DNA of 11,277 nucleotides from Flavobacterium psychrophilum (GCA_945897545.1 CAMDGJ010000081.1:1-11277); one strand, 5' to 3'. Shown: positions 1 to 7,457, numbered from the stretch's first letter. Translations and numbers: made by a program. Notes: generated by a model not told the origin, from the letters alone.

Positions 1-72
1 TCTCTTCAGGATATGTTAAAAATGAATGCTAAAGAAATATTTGAAAAGTCTAAATATAAACCAAAAAAATAA
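1..72 (+). CDS. gldB: GldB C-terminal tail, partial
   Basis: Only the last 23 codons and the TAA stop (70-72) are in the window; the gene starts outside it. The visible peptide begins SLQDMLKMNAKEIF and ends in a lysine-rich KYKPKK tail. The stop overlaps the next start by one base (TAATG, 70-74), so the two genes are translationally linked. The call rests mainly on position: in Flavobacterium gldB lies directly upstream of gldC. GldB is known as a lipoprotein required for gliding motility. With so little sequence no domain or signal peptide can be checked, so the name is an inference from gene order. Confidence 0.7.
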   Translation, partial: SLQDMLKMNAKEIFEKSKYKPKK

Positions 73-407
73 TGCCAAATACAAACACATCAGAAATCAA
101 GGTTAGTATCGAATTAGATGAAAACCGAGTTCCCGAAAAATTAATGTGGACAGCAATTGAAGGCGGAGTAGATTCAGAAGAAGCAAAAGCTTTTATGCTC
201 TCTGTTTGGGACAGTAACGAAAAATCAACTAAATGCATCGAATTATGGACAAAGGATATGCCAGTTGACGAAATGAAAATCTTCTTTCATCAAACATTAA
301 TGTCAATGACCGAAACGTTTCAACGTGCTACTGGTGATGAAAAAATGTCAGTAACGATGAAAGATTTTTGTGATTATTTTGCGGAGAAATTAGAGTTGAA
401 ATTGTAA
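72..407 (+). CDS. gldC: GldC gliding motility-associated protein
   Basis: This is a complete 111-residue acidic protein with no signal peptide and no membrane segment, so it is probably cytoplasmic. Length and sequence fit the GldC family of Bacteroidota: an N-terminal beta-rich part (SEIKVSIELDENRVPEKLMW), a central IELWTKDMPVDEM segment, and a helical C-terminus ending FAEKLELKL. The start at 72 overlaps the stop of the upstream gldB, which supports co-expression. GldC is known from Flavobacterium johnsoniae as the partner gene of gldB in gliding; its biochemical role is unclear and I see no catalytic motif. The gene converges on engB, with a hairpin between them. Confidence 0.88.
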   Translation: MPNTNTSEIKVSIELDENRVPEKLMWTAIEGGVDSEEAKAFMLSVWDSNEKSTKCIELWTKDMPVDEMKIFFHQTLMSMTETFQRATGDEKMSVTMKDFCDYFAEKLELKL

Positions 408-420
408 GTTTATAAAAAAA

Positions 421-453
421 AATCCCAAAACTACTTTAAATAATTTTGGGATT
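421..453 (-). terminator. Hairpin terminator between gldC and engB
   Basis: A perfect 10-bp inverted repeat, AATCCCAAAA (421-430) and TTTTGGGATT (444-453), encloses a 13-base loop. Read on the minus strand, the stem is followed at once by a T run (complement of 412-420), the classical intrinsic terminator layout for the hydrolase-engB transcript. On the plus strand the stem is followed only by ATATTCG, so it is a poorer terminator for gldC, although an A run before it and T-rich bases may give some bidirectional activity. Confidence 0.82.
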
Positions 454-495
454 ATATTCGAAAAAATAGTTTTAAAAAAAAACAGATAGTTAAAA

Positions 496-1110
496 TCAAT
501 TATTATTTTTGAAAACTTCTTGATTTACTTCGTCGATATATTCTAAAACAACATCTTTTCCGGTAGCTTCTGTGGCTGATGTAACAAAATACTGCGGCAT
601 TTCGGCCCAGTTGTTAGCAAACATTTTCTTTTTATATGCTGCAATATGGGAGTCTATTTTTGTTTTGCTAATCTTATCGGCTTTAGTGAAAATAATGCAA
701 AAAGGAATTTCACTTTCACCCATATAAGCCATAAATTCGATGTCAATATTTTGTGCTTCATGGCGAATATCAATCAGAACAAAAGCACAAACAAGTTGTT
801 CTCTAGTTTCAAAATAATCTGTAATAAATTGCTGAAAAACAGATTTGGTTTTCTTGGAGACTTTCGCATAGCCATAGCCTGGTAAATCAACAAGAAACCA
901 ATTGTTGTTGATTATAAAATGATTTATCAACTGTGTTTTTCCTGGTCTTCCTGATGTTTTTGCCAAGTTTTTATGATTGGTCAACATATTGATCAACGAT
1001 GATTTTCCAACATTTGACCTGCCTATAAAAGCATATTCTGGTAAAAAATCTTTTGGACATTTTTCTACCTCTGAGTTGCTGACAATAAATTCGGCAGTAT
1101 TAATTTTCAT
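496..1110 (-). CDS. engB: EngB/YsxC ribosome biogenesis GTPase
   Basis: The 204-residue protein is a single G domain with every signature of the TrmE-Era-EngA-EngB superfamily EngB branch: G1 GRSNVGKSS (residues 30-38), G2 loop TSGRPGKTQ (52-60) with its conserved Thr, G3 DLPGYG (75-80), G4 TKAD (142-145) and G5 TSA (177-179). The IDIRHEAQ segment (113-120) is also typical of EngB. Family members (YihA, YsxC) assist late assembly of the large ribosomal subunit and are usually essential. Length is normal. The gene lies 30 bases downstream of the hydrolase on the same strand, so both are probably one transcript, ending at the hairpin at 421-453. Confidence 0.96.
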   Translation of the reverse strand: MKINTAEFIVSNSEVEKCPKDFLPEYAFIGRSNVGKSSLINMLTNHKNLAKTSGRPGKTQLINHFIINNNWFLVDLPGYGYAKVSKKTKSVFQQFITDYFETREQLVCAFVLIDIRHEAQNIDIEFMAYMGESEIPFCIIFTKADKISKTKIDSHIAAYKKKMFANNWAEMPQYFVTSATEATGKDVVLEYIDEVNQEVFKNNN

Positions 1111-1140
1111 AATTGTAGTTATAATTTCTATTCAGAAATT

Positions 1141-1914
1141 TTAATGTGCTTTCAAATGGGTGTGTGTTAACCAATCTTCTAATTGACTGTTGAATTCGTC
1201 AGGGCGCTCCATCATTGCGGCATGGCCACAATTTTCTATCCAATACAAGGAAGCATTTGGCAATAATTCATAAAACTCCTCGGCAACTGAGGGAGGTGTA
1301 ACTCTGTCATTTCTTCCCCAAATTAAACAAGTTTGAACGTGCATTTTTGGCAAATCTTTCGCCATATTATGACGTATTGCACTTTTGGCAATTGTCAATG
1401 TTTTAATTAGTTTTATACGGTCATTTACAGACGCATAAACCTCGTCAACAAGTTCTTTGGTTGCTATTTTTGGATCATAAAAAACATCTTCAGCTTTCTT
1501 TTTAATGTATTCATAGTCGCCTCTTTTTGGATAACTATCACCCATCGCACTTTCATAAAGACCTGAGCTTCCTGTCAATACAAGTCCTGCTACTTTTTCT
1601 GGATACATTTTGGTATGGTATAAAGCAATATGTCCTCCCAGTGAATTTCCTAAAAGAATAACTCTGTCAAAACCTTTATATGTAATGAAATCCTTTACAT
1701 ATTTTGCAAAAGCCTTAACGTTAGTTTTCAAAATACTTTGGGTGTAAATTGGCAAATCAGGGATAACTATTTTATATCCTTTTTCAGAAAAATAACTAGC
1801 AACAGCATCAAAATTGCTTAATCCTCCCATTAAACCGTGTAAAACGACAATTGGAGTTCCTTCTCCAGCTTCGTAATAGCTATATCTTCCTTCTTTTTTA
1901 TAGTATTTTTCCAT
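1141..1914 (-). CDS. Alpha/beta hydrolase, substrate unknown
   Basis: This 257-residue protein has the full alpha/beta-hydrolase fold pattern and catalytic triad. An HGLMGG oxyanion-hole motif lies at 26-31, the nucleophile elbow GNSLGG at 89-94 with Ser91, the acid is probably Asp203 in WGRNDRVTPP (199-208), and the base is His231 in ENCGHAAMMERP (227-238). A helical cap sits between about residues 125 and 190. There is no signal peptide, so it is cytoplasmic. The fold covers esterases, C-C bond hydrolases, haloperoxidase-like and BioH-like enzymes, and sequence alone does not choose between them. It is the first gene of a probable two-gene unit with engB and is transcribed away from mraZ. 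Confidence 0.9.
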   Translation of the reverse strand: MEKYYKKEGRYSYYEAGEGTPIVVLHGLMGGLSNFDAVASYFSEKGYKIVIPDLPIYTQSILKTNVKAFAKYVKDFITYKGFDRVILLGNSLGGHIALYHTKMYPEKVAGLVLTGSSGLYESAMGDSYPKRGDYEYIKKKAEDVFYDPKIATKELVDEVYASVNDRIKLIKTLTIAKSAIRHNMAKDLPKMHVQTCLIWGRNDRVTPPSVAEEFYELLPNASLYWIENCGHAAMMERPDEFNSQLEDWLTHTHLKAH

Positions 1915-1942
1915 ACGATTTTTCGCGAATTTTCAATTTTCA

Positions 1943-1950
1943 CAAATATA
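1943..1950 (-). promoter_or_regulatory. Minus-strand -7 promoter box for hydrolase-engB
   Basis: Read on the minus strand this is TATATTTG, an exact match to the Bacteroidota -7 element TAnnTTTG. It ends 28 bases before the hydrolase start at 1914, a sensible leader length. No good TTG-type -33 element is found at the usual distance (about 1967-1975 is only A/T), so this is a one-box prediction in an A/T-rich region. Confidence 0.5.
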
Positions 1951-1990
1951 GGTTTTTAAAAATTAAAAATAATTTTTGGGTCCATATTTT

Positions 1991-2005
1991 AAGCATTTAA
2001 TGCTT
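1991..2005. repeat. Short perfect palindrome, possible operator
   Basis: AAGCATT (1991-1997) and AATGCTT (1999-2005) form a perfect inverted repeat around a single T. As RNA it could only form a 6-bp stem with a 3-base loop, and no T run follows, so a terminator is unlikely. It lies about 40 bases upstream of the hydrolase -7 box and could be a dimer binding site. No regulator is identifiable; chance occurrence in A/T-rich DNA is possible. Confidence 0.3.
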
Positions 2006-2191
2006 CTTATCCGACTAAATCAATAAATCAACAATGTTTTTGATTTAAATCTTTTCATTATTTTTTTGCTTTTTAATATTTAATTTCACTTGATTTTTGA
2101 AACCAAATAGTTGTAATGATTCTCCAGTTCTCAATAACTACAATATAAATACTAATGTTCTGATTGACTAAAAACTAAGGTTTATTTGTTA

Positions 2192-2240
2192 AAAGTGGTA
2201 AAACTTATTAACAAAGTGGTATTTTGTGGTAAATTGTGGT
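2192..2240 (+). promoter_or_regulatory. MraZ operator: four phased GTGGT boxes
   Basis: GTGGT occurs four times in the same orientation at 2195-2199, 2216-2220, 2226-2230 and 2236-2240. The last three have an exact 10-base period and the first is 21 bases (two helical turns) upstream, so all face about the same side of the helix. The first two read AAAGTGG. MraZ proteins are known to bind short direct repeats with about 10-base spacing upstream of their own gene (TGGG-type in E. coli, AAAGTG-type in mycoplasmas), and the match here is close. The boxes lie just upstream of, and reach into, the probable -33 region, which suggests autorepression of the dcw operon. Binding itself is inferred. Confidence 0.8.
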
Positions 2241-2251
2241 AATAATTTTTA

Positions 2252-2259
2252 TATTTTTG
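2252..2259 (+). promoter_or_regulatory. Probable dcw operon promoter -7 box
   Basis: TATTTTTG matches the Bacteroidota -7 consensus TAnnTTTG exactly and lies 25 bases before the mraZ start, predicting a transcript start near 2266 and a leader of about 20 bases. Candidate -33 TTG elements are at 2234-2236 (15-base gap) and 2224-2226 (25-base gap). Neither spacing is ideal, and both overlap GTGGT boxes, as expected for a promoter occluded by MraZ. Confidence 0.6.
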
Positions 2260-2284
2260 CTCTACACCATTTAAATTTTTTCTT

Positions 2285-2755
2285 TTGAATACAATTGTTG
2301 GAACATATGAATGTAAAGTCGATGCCAAAGGAAGGCTGCTGTTGCCAGCGCCTTTGAAAAAGCAATTGGCTACATCTCTTCAAAACGGTTTTGTTTTGAA
2401 GCGTTCTGTTTTTCAATCTTGTTTAGAATTGTATCCAATGGAAGAATGGGATTTGATGATGCAAAAAATCAACAAACTCAATCGATTCGTTAAAAAAAAC
2501 AATGACTTCATTCGCCGATTTACTGCAGGTGTAAAAGTGGTTGAAATTGATGCTCTAGGAAGATTATTGGTTCCCAAGGATTTAGTGATTTTTGCTAGTA
2601 TTTCAAAAGACGTTGTATTCTCTTCGGCTGTAAATATCGTCGAGATTTGGGATAAAGATTTGTATGAAAAATCAATAGATGGACAAGATGTGGATTTTGC
2701 AGATTTAGCCGAGGAAGTAATGGGAAATACAAATGACGACAATGGAGTATCATAA
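2285..2755 (+). CDS. mraZ: MraZ, transcriptional regulator of the dcw cluster
   Basis: The 156-residue protein has the two tandem SpoVT/AbrB-like half-domains of MraZ: the first carries the DAKGR signature (residues 13-17) followed by LLLPAPLK, the second carries DALGR (89-93) followed by LLVPKDL. Such proteins form ring-shaped oligomers that bind direct repeats before mraZ and control the division cluster; four matching boxes lie upstream at 2195-2240. The start is a TTG (2285-2287). It is chosen because the family N-terminus (NTIVGTYEC) begins directly after it and no in-frame ATG or GTG can replace it before the first domain. The leader is T-rich, unlike the A-rich leaders of the following genes. 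The end overlaps rsmH by 23 bases. Confidence 0.95.
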   Translation: MNTIVGTYECKVDAKGRLLLPAPLKKQLATSLQNGFVLKRSVFQSCLELYPMEEWDLMMQKINKLNRFVKKNNDFIRRFTAGVKVVEIDALGRLLVPKDLVIFASISKDVVFSSAVNIVEIWDKDLYEKSIDGQDVDFADLAEEVMGNTNDDNGVS

Positions 2756-3638
2756 CCCTGTTTTGCTTCAAGCGTCAGTAGATGGTTTGAATATCAAACC
2801 TGATGGTATTTATGTAGATGTGACCTTTGGTGGCGGTGGTCATTCAAAGGAAATTCTAAATCGTTTAGGGTCAAACGGAAAACTTTTTGCTTTTGATCAA
2901 GATGAAGATGCTTTAGCTAACACTTTGCCGGATGAAAGATTTGCACTAATCAATGAAAATTTCAGGTTTATAAAAAGGTTTTTGCGTTTTTATGGAGTGA
3001 AAACTGTGGATGGAATTTTGGCTGATTTAGGGGTTTCATCGCATCAGTTTGATGTGCCAGAAAGAGGTTTTTCTACTCGTTTTGATGCCGAATTGGATAT
3101 GAGAATGAGTAAGAAAAATGATTTGAATGCCTATCGAGTAGTCAATGAATATGATGATGCAAACTTAAGAAGAGTGTTTTTGGATTATGGTGAATTGAAA
3201 AACGCAGCAGCTTTGGCAAGGACTATTATCGAAGCTAGAGAATATCAGCCAATTAATACTACTGATGATCTTAAAGACGTTTTGGCAAAATATTTACCCG
3301 AAAGAGTTCGGAATAAAATATTGGCTCAGATCTATCAGGCTATTCGAATTGAAGTCAACCAAGAAATGGATGTTTTGAAAGAATTCTTAGAACAATCCTT
3401 AGAAATATTAAAACCAGGGGGAAGATTGAGTGTGATTTCCTACCATTCATTGGAAGACAGATTAGTAAAAAGATTTATGAAAAACGGAATGTTTGAAGGA
3501 GAACCAGAACGCGATTTTTTTGGAAATTTTTCAGTTCCATTCAAAACCATTGGAAAGTTGATTGTGCCAGATAATGCTGAAATAAAGACTAACAATAGAG
3601 CTAGAAGTGCAAAATTAAGAATTGCCGAAAAAATATAA
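2733..3638 (+). CDS. rsmH: RsmH, 16S rRNA m4C1402 methyltransferase
   Basis: RsmH (MraW) is an SAM-dependent enzyme that methylates N4 of C1402 in 16S rRNA in the ribosomal P site. The 301-residue length is normal. Visible signatures are the SAM-binding loop TFGGGGHS (31-38), the acidic FDQD (54-57), DLGVSSHQ (98-105), PERGFS (109-114), LDMRM (121-125), YQAIRIEVN (201-209), SYHSLEDR (236-243) and the C-terminal RARSAKLR (289-296). The helical insert typical of the family lies between about 110 and 205. Two starts are possible, ATG 2733 and ATG 2742 (giving MEYHNPVLL, where the conserved part begins); the first has the more A-rich leader. It overlaps mraZ, so translation is probably coupled. 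Confidence 0.97.
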   Translation: MTTMEYHNPVLLQASVDGLNIKPDGIYVDVTFGGGGHSKEILNRLGSNGKLFAFDQDEDALANTLPDERFALINENFRFIKRFLRFYGVKTVDGILADLGVSSHQFDVPERGFSTRFDAELDMRMSKKNDLNAYRVVNEYDDANLRRVFLDYGELKNAAALARTIIEAREYQPINTTDDLKDVLAKYLPERVRNKILAQIYQAIRIEVNQEMDVLKEFLEQSLEILKPGGRLSVISYHSLEDRLVKRFMKNGMFEGEPERDFFGNFSVPFKTIGKLIVPDNAEIKTNNRARSAKLRIAEKI

Positions 3639-3655
3639 ATCGTCAAAAAACAACA

Positions 3656-4003
3656 ATGAAAAACGGAGTCTATGACATATTGAAAGCGCGTTTCCTTATT
3701 GAAGATGATTCAATAAAAAATTGGCGTTTTATCGTTTTTCTAATCATCCTTGCAATAATTATGATTGCCAATACTCAGAGTTTCGAAAAGAAAGTATTCA
3801 AGATTAATGAATTGACAAATCAAGTAAAAGAACTTCGGTCGGAATTTGTAGACAGACGTTCAGAGTTAATGAAATTAAAAATGGAATCGACGGTTTCTGA
3901 AAAAATGGCAGAAAAGCAAATTTTTCCATCAACAGTTCCGCCAACAAAAATAAAAGTCAAAAAAATCGCAGAAAAAAGTTTTTTCAACAAATTATGGCAG
4001 TAG
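3656..4003 (+). CDS. ftsL: FtsL-like bitopic cell division protein
   Basis: This 115-residue protein has the FtsL layout: a short cytoplasmic N-terminus with a charged IEDDSIKNWR segment, one hydrophobic membrane span (about residues 24-39), then a periplasmic helix likely to form a coiled coil (about 43-85, rich in E/K/L heptads), and a basic C-terminal tail. Sequence resemblance to proteobacterial FtsL is too weak to rely on; the name follows from topology and the slot between rsmH and ftsI, where ftsL is found in many bacteria. The family is known in Bacteroidota as FtsL-like. FtsL joins FtsB and FtsQ and activates FtsW-FtsI. The start follows rsmH by 17 bases after an A-rich leader; the end overlaps ftsI by 10 bases. 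Confidence 0.85.
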   Translation: MKNGVYDILKARFLIEDDSIKNWRFIVFLIILAIIMIANTQSFEKKVFKINELTNQVKELRSEFVDRRSELMKLKMESTVSEKMAEKQIFPSTVPPTKIKVKKIAEKSFFNKLWQ

Positions 4004-5997
4004 AAGATAAAAACATATCCTACAGAATTTACCTAGTTGCTTTTGTCATTTTTTTGATGGCAATTGCGATTGCCGTTAAGTTGACAAATATTCAGTGGGC
4101 TGAAGGTGATTATTATCGAAAATTAGCCAAAGAACGAACAGTTAAGAATTTTGTTATTCCAGCCAATAAAGGAAATATTTATTCTGCCGATGGAAGTATG
4201 CTAGCGACTTCTATTCCAAATTATGAAATCAGGTTTGACGCCGTTGCTCCAAAAGCCGTTGCATTTGAGAAAAACGTAAAATCTTTGTCAGATTCACTGT
4301 CTGTTCTTTTAGGGAAACCAAAAGGATTTTTTCTAAACGAATTTCGAAAAGCCAGAGCAAACAAAAATAGGTATTATTTGGTTGCCCGTGATTTGAGTTA
4401 TACTGAATATATAAAAATCAAAGGGTTTCCATTATTTAAATTAGGAGCTTACAAAGGGGGGATTATTGTTCAGCAAGAAACGGTAAGAGAACATCCTATT
4501 GGTAAAATTGCCGAGCGAACCATTGGTTACGAAAGAAAAACACCAAGCGGAACTCCCGATGGAAAAGGGATTGAATGGGCTTACAGAAAATACCTTAACG
4601 GAAAAGACGGTAAAATCTTAAAACAAAAAATTGCAAAAGGACAGTGGAAACCTATTCGGGACGTTAACGAAGTTGACCCGCAAGATGGTTACGATGTGAT
4701 TTCAACGATTGATGTTTTCATCCAAGACATTGCACATCATGCCTTGCTAAAACAACTTACTGATTATCAAGCTGACCACGGTTGTGTAGTAGTAATGGAA
4801 ACAAAAACAGGACAAATAAAAGCCATTTCAAATTTGGGTAGAGCAGGAGACGGGTCTTATTATGAAACCACAAATTATGCAATTGCCGAATCTCATGAAC
4901 CAGGTTCTACATACAAATTAGTTGATTTAATGACCTTGCTTGAGGATAAAAAAATCGATACCAGCACTGTTTTCGATAGTCACGGAGGTATAATTACGTA
5001 TTCTGGAAAAGCAGTGAGAGATTCTCACAAAGGAGGTTATGGAAAAATATCTTTGGCACGTGGATTTGAAGTTTCCTCAAATACAGTTATGGTTCAAGCA
5101 GTTTATAATAACTACAAAAACAATCCTGCGGAATTTGTTAATCACATTAATGAATATGGGTTAAATAAATGTTTGGGACTTCCTATAAAAGGAGAGGGAA
5201 TACCTTATGTACCGCAACCAACTGACAAAAATTGGTCTAATCTTTCGCTTCCATGGATGGCTTTTGGGTATGGAGTTTCGATTACACCATTGCAAACCTT
5301 GACCTTTTATAACGCTGTCGCCAATAACGGAGTAATGGTAAAACCACAATTTGTTTCCGAAATCAAAGAGTGGAACAGAACCATCAAAAAATACAACACC
5401 GAAGTCATAAACCCAAAAGTATGCTCGAAAGAAACCATCTTGAAATTACATGCTGTTCTCGAAAACGTAGTTAAAAGAGGGACTGCATCAAAATTGTATT
5501 CTAAAGATTTTTCAATGGCAGGAAAAACAGGAACTGCGGCAGTAAATTATGCAAAAAACGGAGGTTCAGAGAAATATTATGCTTCTTCATTTGTGGGTTA
5601 TTTCCCAGCCGAAAAGCCTAAATATTCCTGTATAGTCGTGGTACATAAGCCAAGTACTGCAAACAATAATTATTACGGTGCCGATGTGGCCGGCCCGGTT
5701 TTCAAGCGCATTGCTCAAAAGATTTTTACCGATGCACCTTCGACAAATGAAATTAAAAATATAGACAGAAAGATTCAGAAACAGGAGAATGATTATGACA
5801 CTTATTTTGTAAAATCTCAAAAACAGCAACTTTTAATTCCAAATGTTAATGGAATGTCGGGAATGGATGCTGTTGCTCTTTTAGGAAATCTTGGAGTAAA
5901 AGTAAAAACAATTGGCATTGGAAAAGTAAAAAAACAATCCATACAACCAGGAGAAAATTTAAATAAAAACACAATCATAACATTGGAATTATCGTGA
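3994..5997 (+). CDS. ftsI: FtsI/PBP3-type transpeptidase with a PASTA domain
   Basis: This class B penicillin-binding protein cross-links septal peptidoglycan in the periplasm. Residues 10-30 are an uncleaved membrane anchor. The N-terminal dimerisation (pedestal) domain follows, with conserved ANKGNIYSADG (57-67) and a long segment to about 235. The transpeptidase domain has its three active-site motifs in order: STYK (305-308, Ser305 the acylated serine), SSN (361-363) and KTGT (511-514). A C-terminal PASTA domain (about 613-667) begins IPNVNGMSGMDAV and ends at the stop. At 667 residues it is longer than E. coli FtsI (about 588), mainly because of PASTA, and so resembles PBP2x/SpoVD. The neighbouring ftsW is its expected glycosyltransferase partner. 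The stop overlaps the murE start. Confidence 0.95.
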   Translation: MAVEDKNISYRIYLVAFVIFLMAIAIAVKLTNIQWAEGDYYRKLAKERTVKNFVIPANKGNIYSADGSMLATSIPNYEIRFDAVAPKAVAFEKNVKSLSDSLSVLLGKPKGFFLNEFRKARANKNRYYLVARDLSYTEYIKIKGFPLFKLGAYKGGIIVQQETVREHPIGKIAERTIGYERKTPSGTPDGKGIEWAYRKYLNGKDGKILKQKIAKGQWKPIRDVNEVDPQDGYDVISTIDVFIQDIAHHALLKQLTDYQADHGCVVVMETKTGQIKAISNLGRAGDGSYYETTNYAIAESHEPGSTYKLVDLMTLLEDKKIDTSTVFDSHGGIITYSGKAVRDSHKGGYGKISLARGFEVSSNTVMVQAVYNNYKNNPAEFVNHINEYGLNKCLGLPIKGEGIPYVPQPTDKNWSNLSLPWMAFGYGVSITPLQTLTFYNAVANNGVMVKPQFVSEIKEWNRTIKKYNTEVINPKVCSKETILKLHAVLENVVKRGTASKLYSKDFSMAGKTGTAAVNYAKNGGSEKYYASSFVGYFPAEKPKYSCIVVVHKPSTANNNYYGADVAGPVFKRIAQKIFTDAPSTNEIKNIDRKIQKQENDYDTYFVKSQKQQLLIPNVNGMSGMDAVALLGNLGVKVKTIGIGKVKKQSIQPGENLNKNTIITLELS

Positions 5998-7457
5998 TTA
6001 TTCTGAAAGAAATAATATACAAAGTCGCTATTGAAGCTGTAAAGGGTTCAACGGATATTGCTATCAATAAAATGGATTTCGATTCCAGGATTGTTGGAGC
6101 AAATGATATTTTTGTGGCTATTCGCGGCACGATTTCAGATGGTCATGATTATATTGAAAAAGCTATTTGGCAAGGAGCAATTGCAATTGTTTGCGATACT
6201 TTTCCTGAAACATTAACTAAGGGAATCACTTATATTCAAGTAAAAGACACCAACAACGCTTTGGCATTTATGGCTGCCAATTATTATGGAAATCCTTCCC
6301 AAAACTTAAAATTAGTTGGTATTACTGGAACGAATGGTAAAACGACCATTGCTTCGTTATTATATCAATTATTCAAAAAGGCAGGTTTCAAAGTAGGTCT
6401 TTTGTCAACTGTGAAAATTATGGTTGATGAAATGGAGTACAAAACATCGCACACCACGCCTGACTCCATTACAATTAATCATTACTTGAGAGAGATGGTA
6501 GCGTCTGGAATTGAATACTGTTTTATGGAAGTGAGCTCTCACGGAATTCATCAAAAACGTACCGAAGGCTTACATTTTGTTGGAGGGATTTTTACTAATT
6601 TATCGCACGATCATTTAGATTATCACCCCACTTTTGCAGAATATCGGGATGTAAAAAAATCGTTTTTCGATAACTTACCTAAAACTGCTTTTGTCCTATC
6701 AAATATTGATGACAAAAACGGGCAAGTGATGTTGCAAAACACGAGTGCTAAAAAACTGACCTACGCTTTAAAATCCTATGCTGATTATAAAGCACAAATT
6801 CTTGAAAACCAATTGTCAGGTTTGTTGCTGAAAATTAACGGAAATGAAGTTTGGGTAAAACTTATTGGTACATTCAATGCCTATAATTTATTGGCAATTT
6901 ACGGAACAGCAGTTCAATTAGGGATGGAAAGCCTTGAAGTCCTGAGATTATTGTCTGATTTAGAAAGTGTTTCCGGTCGTTTTCAGTTTATTGTTTCCAA
7001 AGCCAATATAACCGCGATAGTAGATTATGCCCACACTCCTGATGCTTTGGATAACGTGTTGAAAACAATAAATGACATCCGTACTAAAAACGAACAATTG
7101 ATTACGGTTGTAGGTTGTGGAGGTAACAGAGACAAAACCAAGCGTCCGATTATGGCATCGATTGCAACTGAACTTAGTGATAAAGTAATCTTGACTTCAG
7201 ACAATCCAAGAAATGAAGATCCTGAAATTATCATCAACGAAATGGAGCAAGGTGTAGCGCCACAAAATTTTAAAAAATCATTGTCAATTACAGATAGAAA
7301 ACAAGCCATAAAAACAGCTTGCCAATTAGCTCAACCCAATGATATTATTCTAATCGCTGGAAAAGGACACGAAACGTATCAAGAGGTTCAAGGTGTTCGC
7401 CACGATTTTGACGATATGAAAACAGTTACAGAATTACTAAACCAACTCAATAAATAG
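5994..7457 (+). CDS. murE: MurE, UDP-MurNAc-tripeptide ligase (meso-DAP)
   Basis: MurE uses ATP to add the third residue to UDP-MurNAc-L-Ala-D-Glu in the cytoplasm. The specificity motif DNPRNEDP (residues 403-410) is the meso-diaminopimelate type, so the wall is DAP-type. Other marks are FDSR (29-32) in the UDP-binding domain, the ATP loop TGTNGKTT (111-118), HTTPDS (153-158), a probable carbamylated Lys221 in YRDVKK, DYAHTPD (344-350) and GKGHE (456-460). The three Mur ligase domains are complete at 487 residues. The start is GTG (5994-5996), overlapping the ftsI TGA stop as GTGA; the family N-terminus ILKEIIYKV begins directly after it. murF does not follow, unlike in E. coli. Confidence 0.97.
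   Translation: MIILKEIIYKVAIEAVKGSTDIAINKMDFDSRIVGANDIFVAIRGTISDGHDYIEKAIWQGAIAIVCDTFPETLTKGITYIQVKDTNNALAFMAANYYGNPSQNLKLVGITGTNGKTTIASLLYQLFKKAGFKVGLLSTVKIMVDEMEYKTSHTTPDSITINHYLREMVASGIEYCFMEVSSHGIHQKRTEGLHFVGGIFTNLSHDHLDYHPTFAEYRDVKKSFFDNLPKTAFVLSNIDDKNGQVMLQNTSAKKLTYALKSYADYKAQILENQLSGLLLKINGNEVWVKLIGTFNAYNLLAIYGTAVQLGMESLEVLRLLSDLESVSGRFQFIVSKANITAIVDYAHTPDALDNVLKTINDIRTKNEQLITVVGCGGNRDKTKRPIMASIATELSDKVILTSDNPRNEDPEIIINEMEQGVAPQNFKKSLSITDRKQAIKTACQLAQPNDIILIAGKGHETYQEVQGVRHDFDDMKTVTELLNQLNK

Larger units (their letters stand above)
1915..2284. other. Divergent intergenic control region, hydrolase/mraZ
   Basis: This 370-base non-coding gap separates two divergent transcripts. It holds the minus-strand TAnnTTTG box (1943-1950), a short palindrome (1991-2005), four GTGGT boxes (2195-2240) and the plus-strand TAnnTTTG box (2252-2259). 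The middle part, about 2010-2190, is A/T-rich and shows no convincing reading frame, hairpin or RNA gene. I see no known riboswitch pattern. Confidence 0.8.

Noticed and set aside
646..885. 79-codon plus-strand frame inside engB
   Set aside because: It lies opposite the conserved G domain and shows no protein-like features.
1123..1140. 7-bp A/T-rich hairpin (AATTTCT/AGAAATT) between hydrolase and engB
   Set aside because: The stem is weak and lacks a following T run, so it is unlikely to end transcription; it may only be a local fold or chance.
2413..2742. 109-codon open frame antisense to mraZ
   Set aside because: It is a shadow of a well-conserved gene: serine/threonine/isoleucine-rich translation, no motif, and no promoter or independent leader.
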